Origin: Doris montereyensis
Taxonomy: Eukaryota > Mollusca > Gastropoda > Nudibranchia > Dorididae
Length of the DNA: 64,000 nucleotides
Direction: 5' to 3'
Assembly: GCA_037039925.1 (NCBI GenBank)
Contig: JAXRKP010000064.1
Location: forward strand, 156,001-220,000
Part shown: positions 49,001 to 61,100 of the stretch, one piece after another
How positions within the stretch are numbered: the first letter of the stretch is position 1
Layout: every line of letters starts with the position of its first letter
Program-made: the position numbers and the translations under genes
The notes under the pieces: generated by a model
Seen by the model: only the letters and a program-made list of their open reading frames with translations
Databases searched by the model: none
What the model was told of the DNA's origin: nothing

Positions 49001-52000
49001 GGGCATTTGACTGAGAAAATGCCAGGCATTCATTCAAAGCGACTGAGAAATCCGGGAAATGCCAGGCATTTGCAATTCAGGTGACTGAAATGCCAGGCAT
49101 GTGCGATTCAAAGCGACTGAGAAATTCCGGGCATTTGCGATTCAGGCAACTGAGAAATGCCAGGCATGCGATTAAGGTGACTGAGAAATGCCATTTACAT
49201 TAAGGTGACTGAGGCATTTCAGGCAATTCAGGCGACTGAAAAATGCCGAGCATTTGCGATTGAGGCAACTGAGAAATGCCGGGCGTTTGTGATTCAGGCA
49301 ACTGAGAAATGCCAGGCATGTGCGATTAAGGTGACTGAGAAATGCCGGGCATTTGCGATTAAGGTGACTGAGAAATGCCAGGCATTTGCGATTCAGGCGA
49401 CGCATTTGGAATGCCAGGCATTTGCGATTCAGATGACTGAGAAATGCCAGGCATGTGCGATTCAGGCAACTGATAAATGCGAGCATTTGCGGATTCAGGT
49501 GACTGAGAAATGCCGGGCATTTGCGATTCAGGCAACTGAGAAATTCGGGCATTTGTAATTCAGGCGACCACTGAGGAATGCGAGGCATTTGCGATTCAGG
49601 TGACTGAGAAATGCCAGGCATTTGCGATTCAAGGTGACTGAGAAATGCCAGAGCATTTGCGATTCAGGTGATTGAGAAATGCCAGGCATTTGCGATTCAG
49701 GTGACTGAGAAATGCCGGGCATCGATTGCGATTAAAGAAATGCCGGGCATTTGCGATTCAGGTGATTGAGAAATGCCGGGCATTTGCGATTTCTGAGAAA
49801 GGTGATTGAGAAATGCCGGGCATGTGCGATTAAGGTGACTCAGAAATGCCGGGCATTTGCGATTAAGAGTGACTGAGAAATGCGATTCAGGGCATTTGCG
49901 ATTCAGGTGACTGAGAAATGCCGGGCATTTGCGATTCAGGTGACTGAGAAATGCCGGGCGTTTGCGATTCATTCTGAGAAATGCGATTGAGGCGACTGGA
50001 GAAATGCCAGGCATGTGCGATTCAAGGCGACTGAGAAATGCCAGGCATTTGCGATTAAGGTGACTTAAGTTTCTTACATTATGATTTGCATACTAAAGTT
50101 TCTTATATTATGATTTGTAACTGACAGTAACTGACTAGAACTAGATCTAGTAAGTGTTCTTCATTCAAAATTAAATCTACGAAGGCCCTTATCCCGTGCG
50201 TCATAAAACATCCGGGTCAAAGCCAAAGACAAAGAAAAGTAAAAGGAAGTGAATCAACGGCAAACCTTGGTATCGATAATCACCCGATGTCCGGGTTGAA
50301 AGCCAAGGAAAAATGAAAAGAAGTGAATCAACGGCGATCCCTGGTATTGATAATCGCCTGATTTCCGGGTTGAAAACCAAAGAAAAGTGAAAGGAAGTGA
50401 ATCAACGGCGATCCCTGGTATTGATAATCGCCCGATTTCCGGGTTGAAAACCAAAGAAAAATGAAAGGAAGTGAATCAACGGCGATTCCTGGTATTGATA
50501 ATCGCCCGTTTTCCAGCCCTGTCAGCCTGCGATTCACGGAGATCATGCCGGAAATCCAAAACTAGTATTTGAAAACAGCTCAAGTCCCGTTTTTTCCGGG
50601 AATTCGCGGAGGTCTGGCACCCCTGATTTGATGATTCAGAATCAGATTCATTTGTAGATTAAGAGCTTATTCTTGAATTGAAAACAAATTTTCATTTTTG
50701 AGGGCAAAATTATTGACTACTAGAGCTGTGTGTCCGTCTCGTCTCTTTTTGATTACCAGCAAAGGACACACTAACTGATAATTTTGTTGTGTCTCCGTAA
50801 AAATGGTTCGACTAAACCGCGTGAGCGATTCCGATACTGCAATGTTTTCGGAAACTAGTAGTTTTATTATTATAGAAAAGTCATTACCGACAAAGCGTCA
50901 GGTTTCTCAGCCAATGGTCTATTGACGGGACCCGATACATGTTGGTAGCGGCAGTGAATGAGTTATCTGATTGAAATCAATCGCATTCGACAGATCTTAC
51001 CTCCATAGGCGTTCAGCAATTCCTCGGCCGTAGGAAGCCTGTCAGGATTGTCGTCCACGGAAGGTCGGGGTATCATGATACTGTACGTCGCTTCCAGAAC
51101 ATTTCGGGAATATAGTCACAAATGTAACCAAAGGTTAAGGAAAAGAAATCCTAGTTTAAAACACACACGAATGACTTATTTTCTTCATTGAAATTCACCA
51201 CGTTCACCATATGGGGATGATCTCAGGGTGAATTAAGGGGAAACATGATAAGCGAAAGAGTGATACGAAAGAAGACAAAACTATCACACTATCAGCAGCT
51301 CCTGCCAATACACTTGCCTTCATCAAACACATGTGAACAAAAATTTTCAAAAATACCAGGAATGTTTGCTCAGTTTACAAGAAGATTTTCTCTTTTTTTA
51401 ATTTTTGCTTCAGATTTTATTATATAGTAGAGAAATGACCTGATCTTCGCAAAAGCGAATACTGAAGTACAGCCACTCCCATGGCATTGGTGGCCAAGTG
51501 GTTAGGCTGTCAAACTTCGGATCATGAAGTCTCAGCTTCTAATCTTAACAAAGCTAGGTCCGACGTTGTGTTCCCTGAGAAAGACATTTAACTCGCATCC
51601 CAACCCCCCTCCCCCAATGCAAATGGGTACAAGCACTATCCTGGGAGTAAAAACCTGCGTCAGACTAGCGTCCTGTCCAGAAGGTAATTATTTAACACCT
51701 GTTCTGCTTCACGCTACAGAAACTGGGATAAGCTCCATCTCTATGGGCTGTAATGGCCTAGAAGCAACTTTATGTTCACTTATTTATTAATGTTACAAAC
51801 AGAAAAGAGAAATGACCTGATCTCTGCAAAAGTGAATACTGAAAAAATGGACAGATCTTGCGGATAGTTTGCAAGACAAAGCCCTCAGCCCTAACGTTTT
51901 AAATTGAAGGAGAGACAGGTGAGGACCATTCTTTGGAAGACGACAATTATGAGGAACCCTCATAGTCGTGGAGTGATTCTTGTTTTATTCGCTGTATTTG

Positions 52001-55000
52001 CAAATAAAAATCGTTTTAGTTTAACTAATCTATTTTACTGTATATATGTATCTAGATTTACGATATTAATGAGATTAATGAGATATGTTAAATGCAATGT
52101 AAAATGGTGGTTTGATAGTAAAATGTGATACAGTAGTCGCTGGATAAAAGCATAAAACACTCTGCATAAACACACGCCTACATGTGCTAGCCGAATTGTT
52201 ACTCCTATAGAATAAAATTAAAAGTGTTCTCATAAAAACACGGGTATGCATAAAAGCACATTTTTTCCTGCGCCCAAAGGATGAGCGTTTATCCAGCGGC
52301 TACTGTACCAGTATGGTAGCGAGTGAGGGCGAGCTTAAAGGAAGCATGGGGTTTACCAGGAAGAATATATGGCAAGCATTTTTCAATGTTCAGTGCAGAC
52401 TTACGGCCTCACCACTAAAAACCCATTTCACGTTGTACTGTTTGACAGCTATGTTAATGGAAGACCGTTGGGTTCATCAAAGGATATAAGGTTCATGGGA
52501 GAAATGTGGTCTCGCAATTCGTCGATTGGCAGAATTCGTTGATCACCAGATGAGCCTTTGTGGCGACAAAGGAGGGAAGACCAGGCCGGGACAATCACAC
52601 AGCATCAATGACTCATCCCGTACAACGTCTGGATGGGCAGATGAAGATAAAAGACAAAGATGGGATTGGGATGTATAATAAAGATGGGATTGAGATCCAT
52701 ATAACAAAGATGGGATTGAGATACATAATAAAGATCGGATTGAGATATATAACAAAGATGGGATTGAGATACATAATAAAGATGGGATTGAGATACATAT
52801 TAAAGATGAGATGGAGACAAAAAGACAAAGATGGAATGAAGATAAAAGACAAAGATGGGATGAAGACAAATAATAAAGATGGCATTGAAATAAAAGACAA
52901 AGATGGAATGAAGATAAATAATAAAGATGGATTGATTGACACAGATGGAAAAGATAAATAATAAAGATGGGATTGAGATAAAAGACAAAGATGGAATGAA
53001 GATAAATAATAAAGATGGGATTGAGATAAAAGACAAAGATGGGATGAAAATAAATAATAAAGAAGGGATGAAGATAAATAATAAAGAAAGGATGGAGATA
53101 AAAGAATAAAGATGGGATGGAGATGAATAAAATGGGATGGAGAAAAATAATAAAGATGGGATTAAATAATAAAGATGGGATGGAGACAAAGATAAAGATG
53201 GGATGAAGATAAATAATAAAGATGGGATTGAGATAAATAATAAAGATGGGATGGAGATAAATAATAAAGATGGGATGGAGATAAATAATAAAGATGGAGA
53301 TTGATGGGATGGAGAAAAATAATAAAATGGGATATGGGATGGAGATAAAAGACAAAGATGGGATGGAGAAAAATAATAAAGATGGGATGGAGATAAAAGA
53401 ATAAAATGGGATGGGGATAAATAATAAAGATGGGATGGAGATAAAAGAATAAAGATGGGAAGGAGATAAAAGAATAAAGATGGGATGGAGATAAATAATA
53501 AAAATGGGATGAAGATAAATAAAAGATGGGATGGAGATAAAATAATAAAGATGGGATGAAGATAAATAATAAAGATGGGAAATAAATAATAAGATGGGAT
53601 GGAGATAAATAATAAAGATGGGATGAAGATAAATAATAAAGATGGGATGAAGGAGATAAATAAATAATAAAGATGGGATGAAGATAAATAATAAAGATGG
53701 GATGAAGATAAATAATAAAGATGGGATGAAGATAAATAATAAAGATGGGATGAAGATAAATAATAAAGATGGGATGGAGATAAATAATAAAGATGGGAGA
53801 TAAATAATAATGATGGAATGGAGATAAATAATAAAGGGATGAAGATAAATAATAAAGATGGGATGAAGATAAATAATAAAGATGGAATGGAGATAAATAA
53901 TAAAGATGGGATGGAGATAAAAGAATAAAGATGGGATGAAGATAAATAATAAAGATGGGATGGAGATAATAAAAAAAAGACGGATGAAGATAAAGGAATA
54001 AAGATGGGATGGAGATAAAAAGAATAAAGATGGGATGAAGATAAAAGATAAAAATAATAAGATAAAAGAATAAAGATGGGATGGAGATAAAAAGAATAAA
54101 GATGGGATGAAGATAAACAATAAAGATAGGATGGAGATAAAAAAAAAGATAGGGATGAAGATAAAGGAATAAAGGAGAGATGAAGATAAAGAATACATAT
54201 GGGATGAAGATAAAAGATACACATGTGATTTGTTTGTTTCTTTGAAGTAATCCTTTCCACCATGGCAGTGATCTCAGGGTTCGTAGCTGACTAATATTAC
54301 TGACAACTGTCCAAACACAACAAAAAGCACTTTAAAAAATAAAGTTTTCATATATATTTGTAAACACTTGAAAAATATAGTCAATGTGTTAAAAATTGAC
54401 ACGTATTTAGTATTCTAGATCTGTCGATATACTCCAATTTCTTTCAGAAACGCAAAAATAGTTTCAAAATCATTATTCGAAAGAGCTTATAAATTCTTTC
54501 CTCAGAATAATATTTCCTTCGTATATTAGTCCGATCAAAGCATTCTATTAAAATATGTTTAATGGTAAAGGCAATCACAGGAGTAACAGAAAGGCTGATC
54601 ATCATGGGTCAACAGGAAGCCCTGTATGAGCCATGAATGACCATTATGTAAGATGGGATGAAAATAAAAGATAAAGATGGGATGAGGATCTAAGATAAAG
54701 AAAGGATGAAGATAACAGATAAAGATGGGATGAAGATAACAGATAAAGATGAAATGAAGATAAAAGATAAAAGAATAAAGATCGGATGAAGATAAAAGAC
54801 AAAGATGTATTTAAAGTGTTATCATAATGTAGTCTGTATCCACGCACCAAGCACAGACTGTACATGTTCATCGTTTATTCCTCATTCAAAATCCTTCCCA
54901 ACTCCCTAAGGAGCATACCGTACAGCAGCCTGTTAGATGCCTTTCATTAACAGTCTGACAAGATCTGTCTCTAAGGAAGAAGAGCGAAGTATCTTTCCTA

Positions 55001-55029
55001 AGGATAATATATCATGAACAAAACAAAAG

Positions 55030-55115
<86 letters not shown>

Positions 55116-58100
55116 CGGGATATGAAGTAATATGGAAGCCCTGTAGGATCAAAGACAGAAAAAAATCAGAACATGCGACCTCGGTGTTAGCACCCAAACA
55201 CCTCATAAAAAGAGAGCGTGCAGGCCACATGTACGATTCTACTAGAACCCAAAGATTTTTTTTCAGTCTATTCTTTTGAACATGTCTCGTCTTTGTTCCT
55301 CTGAGGCTTCAATATTATTCCACGTCATTTTCATCATTCACCGCCCTTGCCTCACTGTTTGTCTTCAATCTTTATCGAGTAGCTCCCACCCCCCCCCCCC
55401 CCACCCCTTTCCCCTCCAAAATAAAAAAGAAACTAAAAAATATGAGGAACTTATACATGTCTTACTTAGATGATGCTCAAAACTATTGACTTGTGTAAAC
55501 AATTATTTCTTTCGGCATCATCATCAGCCGTAAGTGGCGGCTGTTGCTGAGGGGTTTGAACTGCTAGACTGGGGATCATGAGTTCAAATCCTAGCAACGC
55601 TACGTCCGACGCTATGTCCTTTGGAAAGACACGTAACACGCATTTCCCCACTCTACCCAGGTGCAAATGGGTACAAACAAGCACTAGCTTGGGAGTAAAA
55701 ATCTGCATCAAACTAGCATCCTGGCCAGGAAGTGATTATTATACAGAAACTGGGATACGCTCCAGCTCTACAGTCCGTAGCGGCCTTGGAGGAACTTTAA
55801 TTTTACCTGTAAATGCTTGGTGCGGCCAGGTGTTGCCGAGACAGCCAGCTTTTTCTGCTGCAGAATGGCGTTGATCGTTGAGCTTTGCCTACGTTCGGGT
55901 AACCGACCATTCCCACGGTTTTCACCTCCTTGTCTAAAGCGTGTGCTGAAGGATGGGCGAGTTTTGAATATGTCCAGCAATTCTCGGAAGTCACAATCTT
56001 GGGGCTATTTTCAATCAACATGACATTAGAATTAGAATCCCATCCTTTGTCTGAATTTGAAGACGTGTTAGAACAGCGCGGCTCTGTCGGCCCAGAATCG
56101 GTGCAGAGCTCTGACGAAGACTTTGTGCCACCACTTGTGTGACTATCACAAGGATTATTAATGTTCAACGATTTAATGACGGTCAAATCTGTGTTATTGT
56201 CCAAAGAGGATACATTTTTAGACGATGACATCATTTGAGACACAATTTCTTCACTGTCGGGAGTCTTTTCCCCTGCCGCCTTCCATTCGTTCCTCAATCA
56301 CAGAATTTTCAGTGATATCGCCGTTTCTTCTTCTTCTTCGTCACTTTCATCACTGGCTGTGCTGTCTTCATCAGAATCTTCTTCCATGTTTGAGGTAGAT
56401 TCTGACTCGTGATATCCCTGAAAGAAAATATATTGGTTGATTTTTAAGCTGCTTTATTTTGGGGAGGGGGGGGGGTTTATCACATGGCGTCATGACAATT
56501 TATCATGTCAAATATCATTTCATTGCTAAATGTTAGCTTCTTTTAAAATTGGAATAGAAATATAAAACCCTCTAAACAAGCCAAAACAGTCAAGCAGAAA
56601 TATTCTCACTTCCCACAGTCTATTTATTTTGAGGTTGAGAATGTGTACACCCCCATTGATAAAGCTCCAATTCAAAATGAAAAAGACAACTAAAATATAA
56701 ATTCCATCTGTAAATGTAATATTTTATGAGCCCCCCCCCCCAAAACAAGATTCACATTACAAAAAAGACAAACAAAGCAAAACATCCTTTCCAAAATGAC
56801 ATAAAACACTTAAAAATCAAACTCAAAACACAGGGAACACCCCCTCCCCCCCCCAAAAAAAAACCAAGCCCAAACTGACATCCAAGGCCTCCTTCTCTTC
56901 TTTAGCTGAGTAAAACACGGCGGTGATTCTCTCTTTGTCTAGAAACTCCACCCACTGGCACCTGAAATAATACGAGTAAAAGAAGAAATTATCACAATTC
57001 TATCAAAAACACTTCACACAGACATGCAGTGCAACCATATTTTGCAAAAGTAATAAACGACAAAAAGTAATAATATTACTTTTGACTTCACTCCAATGTG
57101 GGTCATTTGTGCTATATTTTTCAAATTAATTTGTGAAGTTTGATTTGTTTTGATCCACAACCACAACTAAGGTGATCTCAGGGTTTCTGGTAGGATTCTT
57201 AAAATTTTGCCCAGACTGCCCTGATTTGAAACATGACCAGGGCAAATTTTCTTTTGGACAAACAAAGACATCTTATCTTATCATTCTAAATACTAAAGCG
57301 GTTATCAAATTGTAATCCAAAGAGCATAACATAGTGCTTGCAGCCCTATTCGATGATTAAATACGTTTTTTGCTTCTCCTGAAAATTATATCTAGTGGGT
57401 TTAAACGAGTCTAGACAGTTTCACCAATGACATAAATTATAATCTTTGAAAGGTCGGACGAATCCGAGTGTGGCCAGTATTATCGCACTGAGAGATATTT
57501 TAGATCTTTTCTTCCAAGTGCCATGCGAAAGTTTGACCATACCTTACTTTGAAAGTACAATGGCGCTTTCCTCACAATGTTTAAGAAATGTAAATTGCTG
57601 GATGGTGAATGAATGATTTATGATAAGTTAATGAATGTATACATTGATGTATTTTTTTATTTTTCAAACAGAAATTGTGATAACACAAGTATAATTTCCT
57701 TTTTTAAAGGATCAATAAAGATGATTGAATTGAATTGAATTGAATTGAATTACAGTCTACATCTTTCTCCACTACATCGTGGGTGGTTGTTTTTGCTAAA
57801 AGTTTAATATGCGACTTTTCGGGCACCTTGCCTCAACTCAAGACGTTTCACTTGAGAGGCCGATACCTTGCCTCTGGATTCAAATCCCCTCAAAGCTTGT
57901 AACACAGACGTTTGGGTTTCTTACCGTTGCATCTCTGTGAGATAGTCCGCCTTGTTTATCAACAACAGGTTTGTCTTCTTGGCATCAACCTCTTTGATGT
58001 ACGTCTCCAGATCTTCACAGCGAAACAGCAAAGGGTTCCTCGCATCAACGATTTGCACAATAACATCACTGAGCCAGGATAAATTTAAAAAACAATGTTT

Positions 58101-61100
58101 CAGTAAATAAACTAAAAAGAAAAAATATTAACTTATTAAAGATTTCATTATCTAAAGACAGATCTAAAGCGTACTTTCTGTATCAATATTTCACATGTTA
58201 TATTTCTCAAAAAATTCAGAAAAGACCATGGTAGTAATTTTCCAAGACAGAGTTGAAAGAAATGGTGGAACATTGTCTTTTGTTGACACGTTACGGCCTA
58301 ATCACCAAAAACTATTTCTGTACATAAAATTGTTTCTCTATATCCACTCTTAACATATTCTGTACTAATTAAAGTTTGTAAAATTCATGGTTTTTATTTG
58401 ATTTTATTCGCCCACATCCACAACTAAGCCGGAGGTATTACTTAGATCTAGATTCTAAATATTTCTCGTTTGTTGTCTGACGAAGGGTTATACCCGAAAC
58501 GTCACGTGTTTGCTCTGTCTTTAGTGGAGTTGTCACTTTGTTATTTGCTATACTAAGGTGGAGCCCAAACTACCCTGTAAATCGTGGGGATCACTTACGT
58601 GCACAGTTATTGTCCGTCTCCGATGGCACTAGGTATCCATCCACCTACCTGGACTAAGGTGGTGGGGGGTTTTGAAAGAAAATGTTTCAACCATTGGCAG
58701 GGTTCAAACCACCTATTTTGATTGAGAGGCTGACACCTTGCCTCTGGACTAACACAGAATTCACAGCTTTTTAAACCTGCGGGACCTCTTTTATTGTCCG
58801 TCTTAATTCCACTACAGTATGATATCTACCTGCCAGATTTTGCCGCTACAAGAAAGAAAATCTTTCTCAAAGAAAAAAACCAAAAAAATCATTAGGAGGA
58901 TAAAGAATATTATTTAAAAAATACTGTACATTAAATCATGAAAATTACCTTCTTTCAATAACTGCCAAAGCTGTCTCCAAAAATTCATGTCTCCAAAAAT
59001 CCACCAGAATTCTTCTCATAGCGGAGTGAGTTCTATGTGGTCTTGTGCCTGAAAGAAAATCTTTGCGAAGGAAAAAAACCAAAAAAAAATGAGGAATAAT
59101 TAAGAAATTATGATTCTTTTTGAGTTCTATGTTCTTGTGTGAAAAGTGAAAATTAAGAAAAGATTTTTGTAGCAAAAGAGTGAAAATTTTGAAAGAGTGA
59201 AAGAAAGAAGTAGAACCTACCAGCAGTACCATCGATTAAGCCTACAAGAAAAGGCGAAATATGACAATAAGTGACAACTCCACTAATAAAGACAGAACAG
59301 ACACGTGACGTTTAGGGTATAACCCCATAGTCAGACAACAAAGCGAGAAATATCAAGAATCTAGATCTAAGTAATACCTCCGGCATTACTTAAATCTAGA
59401 TATTTCTCGTTTGTTGTCTGACGAGGGCTATACCTAAACGTCCACGTGTCTGTTCTGTCTTTATTAGTGGAGTATCACTTATTGTCATATTTCGCCTTTG
59501 ACTTCACTCCACTGTGGCTCCTTCCGTATTATTCACAACTACAAGAAATGATGAGCAGAACCCCACAACTTTTGATATTAAATCTTTTCATATCAATTTT
59601 TGTTACCCGTGTTTTGAATCCAGAAGTAACAAACACCCCCCCCCCCAGCATATTAGTATAATCATGGCGTTTAAGGGCGTCCTACTGAATTTTCACTTTT
59701 TCCCCTAATGCATTTTGGCTAATTTTTTCATGCCAATGTGTTGCTTGCATCTAAGTTACTATGTAAATGTAAAAAATTTTGGAAAAAATTATTCGGTTGC
59801 CATGTGTAACGGCGGCCATGTTGAATTTTGATGTCGAATTTTAAAATCTTAAAATCTCAAAAAGTATATGGGCTAGCAATGAAATTCTTTTTCAGACATA
59901 TTCTTTAAACCCTTTAAATAAGGAATAAGACATATTTAATTTATCTCAGCTGTTTTTAAATGTGCTTAAAAAAATCAGTATTTTATTAAAAAATAACTAT
60001 TGATAAATTTTGTAATATTTTGATTTTAAAGGTGCACAAAAGACATGAAAATCAAAATAAAACCAGTAAAAATCTCTAGTTCCCAATAACAAATACTAGT
60101 CTAGCTGTGTACCAAATTTCAACACTCTGGCATGAATACTTTCTGAGATTTTAAGATTTTAAAAACGTTGTATGCTAGAAATCAACTCTTTTGAAAAAAC
60201 GGGTTTGAAAATTCAACTTTCTTCAGAATGATACAGCCATATTAAAATTGGTCAAATCTTCCTCTTGCTGTCAAACCTAATCTTCATTCAACATGTAGAT
60301 TGATAAATAAACAAAAAATGTTACCTTTTAGCAGTTGAAAGCTCCTTTTCATAGGTCGTACCCTCACCGGTCAGCTGTTGATGGGCGAGAATTTCGCTCT
60401 GTCTTTTTCCTCTTCCACTTGGATAAAGATTTTCCTCTGGTGGCAGCCTCCTTCAGCCTTCTGGCCTTTAATTTTATTGCCTGTCTTTCTGTATTCTCCG
60501 CCCCCATAATGCCTAATCTTTTAGACACAAAACGGATTCCTTGGGGTCCACAGTTGAAGGACAGGACCGCTAATGCTGTGGCCGTTTCGACATTGTGCCG
60601 ACAGGCAAAATCGTTCTTCGAGCACCTGTACCAGATGAGACTATTAAAACACTCATTGTTGTTTTGTGTTTGCATCTTAGCACATCTTTGCAACAGTTCT
60701 ATGTCGGTCAATCTCTGGATTGTAGGGTAAATGACAGGAAGAACGCCTGGCTTTATTGTTGGTGCAACATGGGGTGGTTGCGGCTCTCCTTTGGCTTCAG
60801 CCCTTTTATCAGGCACCAGGATTCTGGCCCTTCTGGACAGTACTTGTGATTGGGGCTTTCATCGGTTGAGAGCCATATGAAGGATTCCTCCAAGCACAGA
60901 AAATTTCATCTTTTGAACGTCTGGGGCTTCCCGTTTCAAATTAGCTGCATAGGTGTTGGTTATTTTCTCTATGCAGGGTTGAGTAAGTTTGCGATTCAGG
61001 GTTTCCTTGTTTGCTTTCTTGCAAGCCTCAGACCATTGAACATTCTTTTGGCAATATGGTTGATCAATCTTCATGAGGACTGGAATGCGTAGCCCGAATG

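Larger units (their letters stand above)
51124..52487 (-). other. LSG1: U12-type AT-AC intron of LSG1
   Basis: Minus strand: exon ...ATGAACCTT, then donor ATATCCTTT (52,479-52,487), branch site TTCCTTAAC (51,134-51,142) and terminal AC (51,124-51,125), followed by ATTTGTGAC. The predicted branch adenosine is about 11-12 bases from the 3' end. Joining L to ICDYIPRN agrees with the family (SLVCQNIPR-type sequence). No GT-AG pair fits. Confidence 0.88.

Noticed and set aside
49172..50014. Repetitive minus-strand ORFs with NRKCLAFLSHL units
   Set aside because: Frames through the 33-bp minisatellite; no start context or family.
51124..52487. Ordinary GT-AG intron with a mis-set boundary
   Set aside because: No AG occurs between the branch-like sequence and the conserved ICDYIP codons, and no GT donor occurs near SPMNL, while the AT-AC signals match the consensus.
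52543..54263. Long minus-strand ORFs (over 480 residues, rich in Ile, Phe, Leu, Ser, Pro)
   Set aside because: They are translations of the 24-bp minisatellite, whose length is a multiple of three and lacks stops in two frames. The composition is artificial; only the last part is real LSG1 exon sequence.
59221..59241. 21-base LSG1 microexon between TTGTAG and GTAGGT
   Set aside because: The flanking exons join in phase (NAL|AQDH) without it, and its translation does not resemble LSG1.
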